Positions 51,231 to 63,781 are shown, counted from the first letter of the stretch. The stretch is 64,000 nt of DNA from an uncultured candidatus Porisulfidus sp. (GCA_958431155.1 OY288106.1:1133888-1197887), one strand, 5' to 3'. Translations and numbers: made by a program. Notes: generated by a model not told the origin, from the letters alone.

Positions 51231-53033
51231 CTATTCAGAGAATTCAAGAACTTCATCCAGCATCGCGGCAAATTTTGGGGCAGGGACATAGCTTACGGTT
51301 CTGAATGCCCGCAATTCTTCTCCTTCGGCTGTATAGAAAATAATCGCAGGTGGTCCGAACAAGCCCAATGAGTCGAGCAATTCTTTGTCGTCTTCGTCGT
51401 TGGCCGTGACATCGGCCCGCAAAAGCGTAAAGCGACGCATCCGCGCCTGAACGTCGGGGTCAGAAAACGTGAATGCGTCAAGTTCGTGGCAGGTCACGCA
51501 CCAGTCGGCATGAAAATCGACCAGCACCGGCTGCCCTTTCGCGGCCGCCAATGCCCGGTCCATGCCTGCCACGGTTTTGATGGGCTGGAACTGCGTCGAC
51601 TGCACGGCTGGCCCCGCAGGATTCGTGAAATGCGCCCAAGGCCGCAGCAGGCTGTCGCCACCGGTGGCTGCTCCCACCAGCAGGACCCCACCGTAAATGA
51701 GAAACGCCAGCCCCACGCCTCTGCCAAGACGACTCATCGTGTTGGCATCCGGGGGCAGGGATTCGACGGCGTGCAGGATCATGCCAAGCAACAGCAACAG
51801 TAGCCCGCTCAATCCCAGCGTCACTTGCCCGGGCACCACCCGGTCCAGCATCCAGATCGAAAGCGCCAGCAGCAGTACGCCGAATACCGCCTTGATCCGC
51901 ACCATCCAAGGGCCCGAATGCGGCATTAAACGTCCTTCGAAACCGCCGAACACCAACAGCGGCAGCCCCAGTCCCAACCCCATCCCAAACAGGCTGACTG
52001 CGCCATGCACTGCGTTTCCAGTATCGGCGATGTGAATCAAGGCTCCCACCAAAGGCGGCGAAACACAGGGGCTGGCCACCAGCGCCCCGAGAAGGCCCAT
52101 GACCGCGGCGCTCAGGTAACTGCCACTACCCACAAATCTCTCCCCGACCTGATGCAGGAAATTGTGAAGGGCCGCCGGCATACGGAACTCATAAACTCCG
52201 AACATCGAAAAGGCCAGCAGGATGAGGATCAGCACGAAACCACCAATCACCCAGACGTTCTGCATGTACGCCTGGAGGTTGGCTCCGGTCAAGCCAATAA
52301 TCACACCGAGTACCGCGTAGGTGGCCGCCATCGCCAGTACGTAGACCAACGACAGGCGAAGAGCACGGGCAGTCCCCGCATTGGCACCCGCGATCACTCC
52401 GGCCAGGATCGGGATCATGGGCAACACACACGGGGTGAATGCCAGCAAGAGGCCAAACCCTCCGAACACGAGGAAACTCCAAGCCAAGGTTTCGCCCGCC
52501 AGATCCTGGGCAATCTGGTCAGCTCGCGACAGTAGGCCGCCGGAAGTACCCGATTTGGGAGGGGGGGGTGGTACCGGCGTGTCGGCAACCAGCCCGACTT
52601 TAAGGGTCTTGGTCTGAGGCGGGTAGCAAACCCCCCGCTCGGCGCAACCCTGATAGTTCGCAATCAGCGCAACTTCGTCCGAACCTGCCAATACCTCGGC
52701 CAAGCGCAAGTCCACCGCAACATCGCCCGACCACGTCTGAACCTCGCCGAACAGCGGATCGTCCTTGACGATGCCCGATGGCAGCTGATACGGCATAAGC
52801 CCGGCATCATGCCCGGCGATGGAAAAACTGGTCTTGTCCCGATACAGGTAATATCCCTCGGCCACCCTGAAAGACGCCTGCAACCTCTCCGAATCCTCGG
52901 GCATCACGGTCAGGATGAATGCTTCGTCCGGGTGCAGAAACTCCTGCTCCCCCGAACCGAACAGGTCTACCGCCCCGGCCGGCAGCACCACCAGCCACGG
53001 CAACAGAAAGATCAGACGGAGCCTTGCAGCCAT
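51231..53033 (-). CDS. dsbD: thiol:disulfide interchange protein DsbD
   Basis: This membrane protein moves electrons from cytoplasmic thioredoxin to periplasmic reductases. The 600-residue form starts with a signal peptide (MAARLRLIFLLPWLVVLPAGA). The alpha domain has the Cys pair of QGCAERGVCYPP near 132-139, the membrane core has FTPCVLPMIPIL and ASPCVSPPLVG, and the thioredoxin-like end has HADWCVTCHELDAFTF. ATG 53033 lies inside cutA (22-base overlap); a frame continuing to 53378 has no family similarity. Confidence 0.95.
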   Translation of the reverse strand: MAARLRLIFLLPWLVVLPAGAVDLFGSGEQEFLHPDEAFILTVMPEDSERLQASFRVAEGYYLYRDKTSFSIAGHDAGLMPYQLPSGIVKDDPLFGEVQTWSGDVAVDLRLAEVLAGSDEVALIANYQGCAERGVCYPPQTKTLKVGLVADTPVPPPPPKSGTSGGLLSRADQIAQDLAGETLAWSFLVFGGFGLLLAFTPCVLPMIPILAGVIAGANAGTARALRLSLVYVLAMAATYAVLGVIIGLTGANLQAYMQNVWVIGGFVLILILLAFSMFGVYEFRMPAALHNFLHQVGERFVGSGSYLSAAVMGLLGALVASPCVSPPLVGALIHIADTGNAVHGAVSLFGMGLGLGLPLLVFGGFEGRLMPHSGPWMVRIKAVFGVLLLALSIWMLDRVVPGQVTLGLSGLLLLLLGMILHAVESLPPDANTMSRLGRGVGLAFLIYGGVLLVGAATGGDSLLRPWAHFTNPAGPAVQSTQFQPIKTVAGMDRALAAAKGQPVLVDFHADWCVTCHELDAFTFSDPDVQARMRRFTLLRADVTANDEDDKELLDSLGLFGPPAIIFYTAEGEELRAFRTVSYVPAPKFAAMLDEVLEFSE

Positions 53034-53329
53034 TTCAGATACGGCTCCGAGCCGCCCGTGAGCGGAAGAGTGATGAATTCCGGCAATTCGTAAGGATGGG
53101 CTTCCAACAAGGCATCCTGCAGGTCCGCCTGCCGGGCGCGGGTGGTCTTGATCAATAGAAGGATTTCCGGTTCTTCTTCCAGTGTTCCCTTCCATCGGTA
53201 GGTGGAAGCGACACGGATCTGGTTGACGCAGGCGGCCAAGCGATTCTCTATCAATTTCCGCGCGAGATCCTGTGCTTGCGGTTCGCTGGAAACCGTAGTC
53301 ATGGCGAGAATGTATTCGGTGGAACCCAT
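53012..53329 (-). CDS. cutA: divalent cation tolerance protein CutA
   Basis: The 105-residue protein matches CutA1, a small trimer linked to copper tolerance and to signalling of unknown kind. Key segments are LARKLIENRLAACVNQI, YRWKGTLEEEPEILLLIKTT and HPYELPEFITLPLTGGSEPYLKWL. It overlaps the dsbD start and forms one operon with it, an arrangement seen in other proteobacteria. Confidence 0.94.
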   Translation of the reverse strand: MGSTEYILAMTTVSSEPQAQDLARKLIENRLAACVNQIRVASTYRWKGTLEEEPEILLLIKTTRARQADLQDALLEAHPYELPEFITLPLTGGSEPYLKWLQGSV

Positions 53330-53393
53330 GCGCGCATTCTAATTTAAAACTCATGCCCCCCCCCCATATTATCGGCATATCCGGGGTAGAGCG

Positions 53394-54869
53394 TCAGTGC
53401 ACAGTTTTGACCGGTTCTCCGGGGATAGGTTCGCCTGACGGATACGCCGCATTGAAAAGCCGCAATTGATCTTCCGGATAGGGGTCCCAATCGGCTCCCT
53501 CAGCATAATCGGCATAAGTGTCGCCCACTTTGGCCTCGACGACCTGCAACTTAGACGGGCGAGCCGCATCGTATTCGGCCCTTGTCATGGGCCTCACGCT
53601 CTGGAAAGCGCCCTCCACGGCCTGGGCATGATGCCGTAACGTTTCCAGCCGACCTGCCTGCGCGCCCGCCACCAGAAAAATCCTGGACGAGTGTTCCAAT
53701 ACCAAGACGTTCGCTACGGATTGCTCACCCCAGACCCATACCTGGCATCCCGCAAACCCCTCCGTGGCACGAACCCGCAGCTGCGCCAACTTCTTGAACC
53801 TTCTTTGGAGAAACTCGCAGGGGGGTTGCGGAGAGTTTCGCTCAAGCAATGTCAACCGGATCTGCATGTCCCGGCTGGGCGCCTCGGCAACCAGGCGATC
53901 CGGAAGATTGTACGTTTTCCACCCTTCTGGAAACGTCACGGTGAAATCGTAAATCCGATGGTAGAAGTGGCGCCCTCGCAGCATCCCCTCAAACTCGGCC
54001 GATCCGACCGTCATGCCATCGATATGGCGCAGGTATTCCGGACGCCGTACCCACGCCTCCGCGTCGGTGCGATGCCGGTTTGCCTCCCGAATCACTTCCT
54101 GCAGCCGGTCGTCATTGTCCGGATGTGTCGCGAAAAGCCCATGATAAACCTGTGGCTCGCGTCCTTCCCGCGCCGCCGCTTTCACTTCATACGTCTCCTG
54201 ATCTTTCAGGATGCGGATGACTTCGAGCAGTGCTTCGGGGTCGTATCCGGCAAGCGCCGCGTAGCGGGCACCCAGCCGGTCCGCTTCCAGCTCGTTCTCG
54301 CGTCCATAACCACGCACATACGCCTCCCCCAGGAGATCCGTCGCATCATTCAGCAGTGAATTGTCGACAGCCACGTCCAACACCAGTTTGATAATCCCCA
54401 CCGTTTGCTGCTGTCCGATTCTCCGTGCCGTGTGGCGTGCCGTAATGTGCGCCAACTCGTGACCCAGGACTCCGGCCAGTTCCGCTTCGGAATTGAGCAT
54501 CGCCAGCATGCCGCGCGTTATGTAGACATAGCCAGGCGTGGCGAAGGCATTGATAACGGGCGAATCCAGTACCGTGAATCGATAATCCAACTCTGGGCGG
54601 TGCGTGTGAGGCACCAGCGCCTGGCCAACTTGCGAGACATATTCCTGCAGTCTGGGATTGTCGTAGTAGCCGTAAAGATCGAGGATTTTCTGATGGGTCT
54701 CATGGCCGATCTCCAGTTCCTGCTGCTCGTCGACCGTCGTCCAGTCCCGTTCCCCGGACACTGGATTAACAGCGCCCACGCAGGCGCTCACCGACGCGCC
54801 GAGTGCCAGCGTCAACCAGAAAGTTCGAAAAAAGGAAAGAGTCGGAAGCCGGCCGGGCTCAGCTGCCAT
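53394..54869 (-). CDS. M48-family metalloprotease, lipoprotein
   Basis: The 491-residue protein is a BepA/YfgC-like protease. It starts with a lipoprotein signal ([18 protein letters not shown], with a Cys near residue 30) and has the zinc motif [13 protein letters not shown] near 136-140 and a downstream Glu in [16 protein letters not shown] near 185. The C-terminal part carries [27 protein letters not shown] 54869 overlaps rpmE by 11 bases. It probably acts in outer membrane protein quality control, inferred from family. Confidence 0.88.
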   Translation of the reverse strand: MAAEPGRLPTLSFFRTFWLTLALGASVSACVGAVNPVSGERDWTTVDEQQELEIGHETHQKILDLYGYYDNPRLQEYVSQVGQALVPHTHRPELDYRFTVLDSPVINAFATPGYVYITRGMLAMLNSEAELAGVLGHELAHITARHTARRIGQQQTVGIIKLVLDVAVDNSLLNDATDLLGEAYVRGYGRENELEADRLGARYAALAGYDPEALLEVIRILKDQETYEVKAAAREGREPQVYHGLFATHPDNDDRLQEVIREANRHRTDAEAWVRRPEYLRHIDGMTVGSAEFEGMLRGRHFYHRIYDFTVTFPEGWKTYNLPDRLVAEAPSRDMQIRLTLLERNSPQPPCEFLQRRFKKLAQLRVRATEGFAGCQVWVWGEQSVANVLVLEHSSRIFLVAGAQAGRLETLRHHAQAVEGAFQSVRPMTRAEYDAARPSKLQVVEAKVGDTYADYAEGADWDPYPEDQLRLFNAAYPSGEPIPGEPVKTVH

Positions 54870-55059
54870 AGCGCTTGCGGAACTTGTCGACTTGTCTCGC
54901 GGTTTCAAGAATCTTCTGCTTCCCCGTGTAAAACGGGTGGCAGTGCGAACAGATTTCCACATGCATTTCGTCCTCAGCATAGGTCGAACGCGTCTGGAAA
55001 CGGTTGCCGCAGGCGCAAATCACCGTTACTTCGTGGTAGTTGTAGTCTTTCGCGGCCAT
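54859..55059 (-). CDS. rpmE: 50S ribosomal protein L31, zinc-binding type
   Basis: The 66-residue protein is L31 of the zinc-binding (C+) type: ICACGNRF and [12 protein letters not shown] give the cysteine set CxC and CxxC, which bind zinc. The end KFRKRYG is typical. It precedes and overlaps the M48 protease gene. Bacteria with a C+ L31 often replace it by a Cys-free paralogue in zinc shortage; I see no such paralogue here. Confidence 0.95.
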   Translation of the reverse strand: MAAKDYNYHEVTVICACGNRFQTRSTYAEDEMHVEICSHCHPFYTGKQKILETARQVDKFRKRYGS

Positions 55060-55110
55060 AATCGGAAAAGCCGGTGTTATCCGGGGCGCGTAGTATATCA
55101 GGAGACCGGA

Positions 55111-56253
55111 TCAAACACTGTCCGGCAGGAACAATTCACAGAGATCATTCAGGTAGCGCCAGCCTCGCTCGCTGGCACATAGACCCTGCGGCGACTCATC
55201 GACCAAACTATAGGCACGTGCCTTCGCCAGCACATTCGATAACACTTTCCGGGGTTGGCCAGTTCGAGCCTCGAACAGACTCCAAGCGACTCCCGCTTTC
55301 AGTCGCAGCGCTCCCAGCATGAATTCGAATATCCGGCTCCCGGCGTCCCGATGCTGCCGTTCGATCTCGGCGCCCTCCGCCTCTGCCGCGGCCATCCAGT
55401 CATCCGGGCCGGGCACCTGCACGGTGCGAAACACCTCTCCCGAGTCATCCGTCAACTTGCCGTGAGCACCGGCCCCCACGCCCAAGTAGTCCCCGTATTC
55501 CCAGTAGTTCACGTTGTGCCGACAGACCGCGCCATCCCGGCACCAGGCGGAAACCTCGTATTGAGCGTAGCCTGCGCGTTCCAGTATTCCAGCACCTTCC
55601 TGATACATTTCCCACAGGTGGTCCCCGTCCGGAAGCGGGGGCGGCTTAACTGCGAACGGCGTGCCCGGCTCCAGCGTTAACTGGTACCACGACAGATGTT
55701 CCGGCTCGAATTCCAACGCTCTCTCAAGGTCGGCACGCGCTTGATTGACCTGCTGGTTCGGCAGACCGTACATCAAATCCAAATTGAAGCGCGAAAATCC
55801 CGCCTGCCGAGCAAAATCAATGGCCACGCAGGCGTCCTCCCGGCCGTGTGCACGACCAATCCTGCGCAAGCAGTGATCATCGAAACTCTGCACTCCGATC
55901 GACAGGCGATCAACACCCGCTTCCCGGTAACCTGCGAAATGTTCGCGATCCGCCGATTGCGGGTTGGCCTCCAAGGTTACTTCCAGAGAAGAACTGCAAT
56001 CGAACTCGGTCCGGATTGCATCCAGCACACGCCGGATGGCGGTCGGAGAAAAGCGGCTGGGCGTGCCCCCTCCGAAAAAGACGCTTTCGATGGTTCGGTC
56101 CCGGGCTTCGCCTGCCGCCTGCCCGAACTCCCGTACCAGGCACTCGACATAGCGCGATTCGTCGAAAGTCGGAGCCGCATGGGCGTTGAAGTCGCAGTAC
56201 GGGCAACGAGAAACACACCAGGGAAGGTGTACGTATAGAGACAGCGGGATCAT
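55111..56253 (-). CDS. hemW: radical SAM haem chaperone HemW
   Basis: The 380-residue protein has the radical SAM motif CVSRCPYCDFNAH near 16-28 (CxxxCxxC), then SVFFGGGTPSRFSP, RLSIGVQSFDDHCLRRIGRAH and LDLMYGLPNQ, the classic HemN/HemW pattern. HemW binds haem and is thought to deliver it to membrane targets. ATG 56253 overlaps the rdgB stop (ATGA). The frame continues to 56430 without similarity. Confidence 0.93.
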   Translation of the reverse strand: MIPLSLYVHLPWCVSRCPYCDFNAHAAPTFDESRYVECLVREFGQAAGEARDRTIESVFFGGGTPSRFSPTAIRRVLDAIRTEFDCSSSLEVTLEANPQSADREHFAGYREAGVDRLSIGVQSFDDHCLRRIGRAHGREDACVAIDFARQAGFSRFNLDLMYGLPNQQVNQARADLERALEFEPEHLSWYQLTLEPGTPFAVKPPPLPDGDHLWEMYQEGAGILERAGYAQYEVSAWCRDGAVCRHNVNYWEYGDYLGVGAGAHGKLTDDSGEVFRTVQVPGPDDWMAAAEAEGAEIERQHRDAGSRIFEFMLGALRLKAGVAWSLFEARTGQPRKVLSNVLAKARAYSLVDESPQGLCASERGWRYLNDLCELFLPDSV

Positions 56254-56843
56254 GCGCCAGTTTGCAATTGCCCAACCAAGGCACGCAGTGCGGTGCCACG
56301 GTGGCTGATGGTGTTTTTGACATCCGGCGCCAGTTCGGCCGAGGCACAGCCATGCGTCGGCACGTAGAACAAGGGGTCGTAGCCGAAACCGTTGTGGCCT
56401 TGCGGCACCTCGAGAATCCGACCCTCCCAAGCACCGCGAGCGATCAGCGGGTCGGGATCTTCCGCATCACGCACCAAGGCGATGACGCACTGGTAACGGG
56501 CGCCGCGCCGGTCTTCCGGCACTCCCTGAAGTTCCTGCAACAGAAGCCGGTTGTTGGCTTCGTCGTCGCACTGCGGGCCAGCGTAGCGGGCGGAATAAAC
56601 GCCCGGGCGGCCCTCTAAGGCATCCACTTCGATGCCGGAGTCATCCGCCAGCGCGGCCAGGCCGGTACAGGCGGCCGCATGGCGCGCCTTGAGCAGCGCG
56701 TTCGCTTCGAAGGTCGTGCCCGTCTCCTCCGCCTCCGGAACCCCAAGGGAACCCTGTGCGACCAGTTCCCAGCCCATCGGGCGAAGTACGGCATCCAGTT
56801 CGCGCAACTTTCCCGGATTGTTGCTGGCCAGCACGACTTTCAC
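56250..56843 (-). CDS. rdgB: non-canonical purine NTP pyrophosphatase RdgB/HAM1
   Basis: This enzyme removes dITP and XTP from the nucleotide pool. The 197-residue protein has [17 protein letters not shown] at the start, [41 protein letters not shown], and the late [10 protein letters not shown]. It lies between rph and hemW with overlaps of 4 bases on each side. Confidence 0.96.
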   Translation of the reverse strand: MKVVLASNNPGKLRELDAVLRPMGWELVAQGSLGVPEAEETGTTFEANALLKARHAAACTGLAALADDSGIEVDALEGRPGVYSARYAGPQCDDEANNRLLLQELQGVPEDRRGARYQCVIALVRDAEDPDPLIARGAWEGRILEVPQGHNGFGYDPLFYVPTHGCASAELAPDVKNTISHRGTALRALVGQLQTGA

Positions 56844-57562
56844 TGCGCGCGAACCTGCCTCTGCTGCTGCACGATCTGCCGGATGCCGGCCTCCGCGAGA
56901 TCGAGCATGGCATCCAGCTCCTTGCGCTGGAACGCATGCCCTTCCGCTGTGCCCTGGATTTCAATAATCGAGCCCGCATCATTCATCACCACGTTCATGT
57001 CGGTTTCTGCCGTGGAATCCTCCGCATAATCCAGGTCCAACCGAGCTTCTCCCTCGACGATCCCCACGGAAATCGCTGCGATCTGGCCGTGCACCGGGTC
57101 GGCCTGCAACACCCCTTTCTCGCGCAAGACATCCACCGCATCCTGCAGCGCCATGAAGGCGCCATTGATGGCAGCCGTGCGCGTCCCCCCGTCTGCCTGG
57201 AGTACATCGCAATCCAAAGTCAGGGTGTTCTCCCCCAATGCTGCCAAGTCCAGCCCGGCGCGCAAAGCGCGACCGATCAAGCGCTGAATCTCCATGGTGC
57301 GGCCGCCCTGTCCACCGCTGCGGGCCTCGCGCCGGGTGCGCTCGCCGGTCGCTCGTGGCAGCATGCCGTACTCGGCAGTCACCCAACCGCTTCCCCTGCC
57401 CTTGAGCCAGCGTGGCACCCCCGGCTCGAAAGTCGCGGTGCACAGCACCCGGGTCGCGCCCTGCTCGCACAGGACGGAGCCTTCGGCGTGTTGCACATAG
57501 CCGCGCTGGTAACGGATCGGGCGCAATTCATCCGGTGCGCGGCCGCTGGGACGTTTAGGCAT
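56840..57562 (-). CDS. rph: ribonuclease PH
   Basis: This phosphorolytic exoribonuclease trims tRNA 3' ends. The 240-residue protein has [15 protein letters not shown] at its start, [52 protein letters not shown] sequence (here [14 protein letters not shown]), and the end [14 protein letters not shown]. It is the first gene of the reverse operon rph-rdgB-hemW. Upstream lies a 385-base gap. Confidence 0.96.
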   Translation of the reverse strand: MPKRPSGRAPDELRPIRYQRGYVQHAEGSVLCEQGATRVLCTATFEPGVPRWLKGRGSGWVTAEYGMLPRATGERTRREARSGGQGGRTMEIQRLIGRALRAGLDLAALGENTLTLDCDVLQADGGTRTAAINGAFMALQDAVDVLREKGVLQADPVHGQIAAISVGIVEGEARLDLDYAEDSTAETDMNVVMNDAGSIIEIQGTAEGHAFQRKELDAMLDLAEAGIRQIVQQQRQVRAQ

Positions 57563-57947
57563 GAGAGCGGAACAAATTCGAAACCTTCGGGTCCCCCGGC
57601 AAGCCGAGCCGGGTTGTCATGGTCTGTTTATTATGCATCCGGCTTCGTTTCGGCGGTCCCGCGGCATGTCCGGCTGGCCCGCTAAAACTATCTCAAGTGC
57701 GAGTTGAAGGGAAAACAACAATCAAGAAACCTCATGATTTCAAGGCTGTACAAAACCACACTAGGCTAGAACTTTACATAAGAAAAAAACTTTACATTTT
57801 TCTTAACTTTATTTAAAAATAACTTATAAATCAATATCCTATTAGGAAGATAAATGGTCAAAAAAATCTGACCATTTATTCTTCCATTTCAGGGGGTTTT
57901 TCGGTACAACAGGGTTTTCAAAGCCAACCTCACAGGAGTGCTATATT
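57563..57947. other. intergenic region upstream of rph and the DUF1640-like gene
   Basis: This gap between divergent genes becomes very AT-rich from about 57700. It contains a stem of 11 bp at 57850-57860 and 57869-57879 (TAAATGGTCA/TGACCATTTA with one extra pair) around an eight-base A-rich loop. A 65-residue open frame at 57619 has no features of a real gene. Both promoters should lie here. Confidence 0.55.
57850..57879. repeat. 11-bp stem-loop upstream of the DUF1640-like gene
   Basis: The two arms pair perfectly over 11 bp with loop AAAAAATC. They lie some 70 bases before ATG 57948 on the plus strand. There is no T-run directly after, so a simple terminator is unlikely; an operator or leader structure is possible. 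Confidence 0.5.
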
Positions 57948-58049
57948 ATGGGAACGTTCAACCCGAGCCCGGAGAGGAAACCCTCCGAATCACGCGTCTC
58001 CCAGGCCTCAGCCGAACACACGGGCTGGCGAGACAAAGGAAAACGTCCC

Positions 58050-58526
58050 ATGTTCGACACGCTTGCAGTCACGAAAGAGTTGCAGGAATCCGGTTTGGCC
58101 AGCCCTCAGGCTGAAGCGATTGTTGCGGCTTTTGGCACCATCGCCGGAAATGTGGCGACCAAGGACGACCTCGGGAACTTTGCGACCAAGGACGACCTCG
58201 GGAACTTCGCGACCAAGGACGATCTCAGGAACTTTGCGACCAAGGACGACCTGAGGAACTTTGCGACCAAGGACGACCTGAGGGCCATCGAAGAGAAGAT
58301 GGTAACCAAGGACTATCTGAAGGACAACCTGAAATACTATGCGACAGAAGCCAGCCTGCAAAAGGCTGTCGGCGAGTTGCGCCATGAGATGCAGGCTGGC
58401 TTCCTGAAGATGCAGACCGGCTTCTTGGAGATGCAGCGCTTTTTCATTAAGGCCGCGCTAGGTACCATCACGATCAATATCGCCATGGTGAGCGCGATCT
58501 TCGTCATCGCGAAATACCTGATGTAG
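58050..58526 (+). CDS. DUF1640-like coiled-coil membrane protein with ATKDDL repeats
   Basis: The 158-residue protein matches the DUF1640 pattern: MFDTLAVTKELQESGLASPQAEAIV at the start, repeated ATKDDLxNF units in the middle (residues 36-80), an amphipathic region with EMQAGFLKMQTGFLEMQ, and a C-terminal membrane helix (about 133-155). Five 9-residue units come from a 27-base tandem repeat. ATG 58050 (AAGGA upstream) matches the family's usual N-terminus; ATG 57948 with AGGAG would add 34 residues and cannot be excluded. Function in bacteria is unknown; eukaryotic relatives regulate the mitochondrial calcium uniporter. Confidence 0.8.
   Translation: MFDTLAVTKELQESGLASPQAEAIVAAFGTIAGNVATKDDLGNFATKDDLGNFATKDDLRNFATKDDLRNFATKDDLRAIEEKMVTKDYLKDNLKYYATEASLQKAVGELRHEMQAGFLKMQTGFLEMQRFFIKAALGTITINIAMVSAIFVIAKYLM
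58155..58289 (+). repeat. 27-bp coding tandem repeat, 5 units
   Basis: Five 27-base units starting at 58155, 58182, 58209, 58236 and 58263 code for ATKDDLGNF, ATKDDLGNF, ATKDDLRNF, ATKDDLRNF and ATKDDLRAI. Units are near-identical at DNA level, suggesting recent expansion. The unit is a multiple of three, so copy number can change without frameshift. Confidence 0.9.
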
Positions 58527-58686
58527 GACACGCGGGGCATGCGTCGGGACCGCACGCGTGTCAGTGAGCCATGCAGACCCAATCGGTGCGATAATGGTAG
58601 ACCGTGATGCATACCCTTTCGCATCCGGCACTCGAAACCCGTTGCGGCTTCCGTCTCCGGTCGGCGGAAGGTTGCGGATTTGTTGA

Positions 58687-60564
<1,878 letters not shown>

Positions 60565-60566
60565 AC

Positions 60567-62834
60567 ATGTCTCAGTCTTCGCTGTTCGAACCCTTGGAAG
60601 CCGACGCCGACACTCGGCCTCTCGCCACATTTGTGGAGGAGGCCTACCTCAACTACTCCATGTATGTCATTCTGGATCGGGCCCTCCCGCATCTCGCCGA
60701 CGGCCTGAAGCCGGTACAACGGCGCATCGTGTACGCCATGTCGGAACTGGGCCTGAAAGCCACCAGCAAACCCAAGAAGTCTGCCCGAACCATCGGCGAC
60801 GTCATCGGGAAATACCATCCGCACGGCGATCAGGCCTGTTACGAGGCCATGGTCTTGATGGCCCAGGATTTCGCGTATCGTTATCCCTTGGTCTCCGGCC
60901 AAGGCAACTGGGGTTCGGCGGACGATCCCAAGTCTTTCGCTGCCATGCGCTACACGGAAGCGCGCCTGACTCCCTACGCGCAAGCCCTGCTCGCGGAGTT
61001 GGACCAGGCCACCGTCGACTGGCAGCCTAATTTCGACGGCACCCTGGAAGAACCGCAACTGCTGCCTGCCCGCCTGCCCAACGTGCTGCTCAACGGCACA
61101 ACCGGGATCGCCGTCGGCCTGTCTACTGACATCCCGCCACACAATCTGCGTGAAATCGTCAGTGCGTGCATCCGGCTCCTGGAGCGCCCCGGATCCTCCG
61201 TGGCCGAACTTTGCGAGCACGTGAAAGGCCCGGATTACCCGACCGGAGGGGAGATCCTCTCCTCGCCCGAAGAACTGCGCAAACTGTACGAGACCGGGAC
61301 CGGAACCGTTCGCATCCGAGCCAGCATCGCCGACGAAAAAGAGGGGCTGATTGTCACGGCACTGCCTTATCAGGTTTCCGGCGCGCGCGTCATGACGCAA
61401 ATCGCGCAGCAGATGCGGGAGAAGAAACTTCCCATGGTCGAGGATCTGCGCGACGAATCCGACCACGAGACCCCGACCCGGCTGGTGATCGTCCCCCGCA
61501 GCAACCGGGTAGACAGGGAAGCGCTTCTGTTACACCTGTTCGCCACAACCGACCTGGAGCGGTCGGCACGCGTCAACCTCAATGTCATTGATCTGGACCG
61601 CCGCCCGAAAGTCATGGATTTGCGCTCTCTGCTGCGCGCCTGGCTGGAGTTCCGCAAACAAACCGTCACCCGTCGACTGAACCACCGGCTGGAAGCGGTC
61701 AACAAGCGGCTGCATCTGCTGGATGGCCTGCTCATCGCACACGCCAATCTTGACGAGGTCATCCGCATTATCCGGAACGAGGACCAACCTAAGCCTGTCC
61801 TGATGAAAAGATTCGAATTAACCCAGGAGCAAGCCGAGGCGATCCTGGAGATCCGCCTGCGACAACTGGCGAAACTGGAACGGGAAAAACTGGAGCAGGA
61901 GCAGCAGGACCTGAGTGCCGAAAAGAAAGACATCGAGAAAATCCTCGGCTCGGCCGCCCGCTTGAAAACCTTGGTCAAAAAAGAACTCCTGGAAGATGCC
62001 AAGCGTTATGGCGACGACCGCCGCAGTCAACTCGTGGAAGCTGCTCCGCAGGCACAGGCCATGGATCCGTCACAGTTCATGCCCGCAGAGCCTGTCACCG
62101 TAGTGCTGTCCCGCAGCGGTCTCGTGCGTTCCGCCAAGGGCCATGAGATCGATCCTACCTCGCTGACCTATAAGACCGACGATGCCCTGCAGGCCAGCGT
62201 ACGTACCCGGAGCAACCGGACCGTGCGGTTCCTCGACAACCATGGCCGGGTGTATACCATGGCCGCCGCCCAGATGCCCTCCGCCCGCAACCTTGGAGAA
62301 CCCTTGGCACGACATTTCAACCCCCCTGCAGGCGCGCAGTTCATCGGGGTGATGGCCAACGAAGAGAACCCTCACTGGTTGATGGGTACCAGTTTCGGCT
62401 ACGGTTTCCTCGCCCCCTACGACCGCCTGGAGACCCGCAGCAAGGCCGGTCGGGCTACCCTGACCGTGCAAGACGGCGCCGCAGTGCTGCAACCGTACCC
62501 GGTGCCGGATCTGGAACAGACTTATGTCGTCGCCGCGACCAGTTCTGGAAACCTGCTGATGGTCAAGGCGTCGGAACTGCCGATTCTCGGCCGCGGGCGC
62601 GGCAACAAGGTCATCAACATTGCCGGTCCGCAACTGAAAGACTCCAAAGGTGAGCGGGTCACGCTGCTGGCTGCCTTGACGGAGAAGCAGGCATTGGTGC
62701 TGTTCACCCAGGCGGCCCATCGCGTCATGCGCTTCTCAGACTTGTGCGAGCATCAGGGGGCACGGGGCGGGCGTGGCACCAAATTGTCCAAGAGCTGGAG
62801 GAATTTTCAGCGTTTTGAGGTGAGAGATTTATAA
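60567..62834 (+). CDS. parC: DNA topoisomerase IV subunit A
   Basis: This subunit cuts and rejoins DNA. The 755-residue protein has the active-site Tyr in [14 protein letters not shown] near 129, the quinolone region [15 protein letters not shown] near 82-96, and a C-terminal beta-pinwheel domain. Position 89 is Gln, where E. coli ParC has Ser80 (KYHPHGDSACYE). It is the second gene of a parE-parC operon, with htpX 9 bases downstream. Confidence 0.96.
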   Translation: MSQSSLFEPLEADADTRPLATFVEEAYLNYSMYVILDRALPHLADGLKPVQRRIVYAMSELGLKATSKPKKSARTIGDVIGKYHPHGDQACYEAMVLMAQDFAYRYPLVSGQGNWGSADDPKSFAAMRYTEARLTPYAQALLAELDQATVDWQPNFDGTLEEPQLLPARLPNVLLNGTTGIAVGLSTDIPPHNLREIVSACIRLLERPGSSVAELCEHVKGPDYPTGGEILSSPEELRKLYETGTGTVRIRASIADEKEGLIVTALPYQVSGARVMTQIAQQMREKKLPMVEDLRDESDHETPTRLVIVPRSNRVDREALLLHLFATTDLERSARVNLNVIDLDRRPKVMDLRSLLRAWLEFRKQTVTRRLNHRLEAVNKRLHLLDGLLIAHANLDEVIRIIRNEDQPKPVLMKRFELTQEQAEAILEIRLRQLAKLEREKLEQEQQDLSAEKKDIEKILGSAARLKTLVKKELLEDAKRYGDDRRSQLVEAAPQAQAMDPSQFMPAEPVTVVLSRSGLVRSAKGHEIDPTSLTYKTDDALQASVRTRSNRTVRFLDNHGRVYTMAAAQMPSARNLGEPLARHFNPPAGAQFIGVMANEENPHWLMGTSFGYGFLAPYDRLETRSKAGRATLTVQDGAAVLQPYPVPDLEQTYVVAATSSGNLLMVKASELPILGRGRGNKVINIAGPQLKDSKGERVTLLAALTEKQALVLFTQAAHRVMRFSDLCEHQGARGGRGTKLSKSWRNFQRFEVRDL

Positions 62835-62843
62835 TTTCGGATT

Positions 62844-63737
62844 ATGAGAATTCTTCTTTTCCTCGGCGTCAACTTCGCCATCCTTCTGGTGCTCGGTATC
62901 GTGTTCTCGGTGCTCGGCATCGACGGCCTGCTGGATGCCCAAGGTGTTCACCTGGACCTGATGGCGTTGCTGGTTTATTCACTGGTCATTGGCTTTGCCG
63001 GCTCCTTTATCTCACTCGCCATATCGAAGTGGATCGCCAAGCGGACCATGCGAGTACGAGTGATCGAACAACCGGCCAACCGTACGGAGGAATGGCTTGT
63101 GGACACGATTCGCCGCCATTCGGAAGTCTGCCATATTCAACCCCCTGAGTTCGGAATTTTTGATTCCCCGCAACCGAACGCCTTCGCCACCGGGATGAAC
63201 AAAAACAACGCCTTGGTCGCGGTCAGCACCGGGTTACTGAAGCAGATGAGCCAAGATGAGGTGGAAGCCGTAATCGGCCATGAAATGGCGCATATCGCCA
63301 ACGGCGACATGGTGACCATGGCCTTGCTGCAGGGCGTGCTCAATACCTTTGTTATTTTCCTGTCTCGGGTGATCGGGTTCTTGGTCGACCGGCTCGTGTT
63401 CCGGGTACAGCGCGGGTTCGGGCCGGGATACTACATCGTCTCGATCGTCGCCCAGATCCTGCTGTCGGTCCTCGCCACCATCGTGGTGATGTGGTTTTCT
63501 CGGCGCCGGGAGTTCCGTGCGGACGCCGGCGGGGCCTACCTGGCTGGCCGCGACAAGATGATCTCTGCGCTACAGCGCCTGCGCGAAGTCAGCCAGCCCC
63601 GAGACCTCCCGGACACGATGGCGGCCTTCGGCATCTCCGGAACCCGTCCAACCTCACGAATGCGCCAATTGTTTCTGTCGCACCCGCCCTTGGAAGAACG
63701 GATTCGCGCATTGCAAAACAACGAAGTCCAGCCCTAG
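62844..63737 (+). CDS. htpX: membrane zinc metalloprotease HtpX
   Basis: This stress-induced protease degrades damaged inner-membrane proteins. The 297-residue protein has two N-terminal helices (about 3-24 and 35-55), the zinc motif GHEMAHIANGD near 145-155, two further helices near 170-215, and a downstream REFRADAGGAYLAG with the third metal Glu region. It follows parC closely, which suggests co-transcription. Confidence 0.95.
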   Translation: MRILLFLGVNFAILLVLGIVFSVLGIDGLLDAQGVHLDLMALLVYSLVIGFAGSFISLAISKWIAKRTMRVRVIEQPANRTEEWLVDTIRRHSEVCHIQPPEFGIFDSPQPNAFATGMNKNNALVAVSTGLLKQMSQDEVEAVIGHEMAHIANGDMVTMALLQGVLNTFVIFLSRVIGFLVDRLVFRVQRGFGPGYYIVSIVAQILLSVLATIVVMWFSRRREFRADAGGAYLAGRDKMISALQRLREVSQPRDLPDTMAAFGISGTRPTSRMRQLFLSHPPLEERIRALQNNEVQP

Positions 63738-63781
63738 ATTGCAACTCGACTCGTAGCTGAGCCCAACACAGGCCCGGCAAA

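Noticed and set aside
57619..57816. 65-codon frame upstream of the DUF1640-like gene
   Set aside because: No ribosome site, mixed composition across the AT-rich gap and no recognisable features.
58155..58289. Tandem repeats as a CRISPR-like array
   Set aside because: The units are contiguous, in frame and code for a regular peptide; there are no spacers. No CRISPR array is seen in the window.
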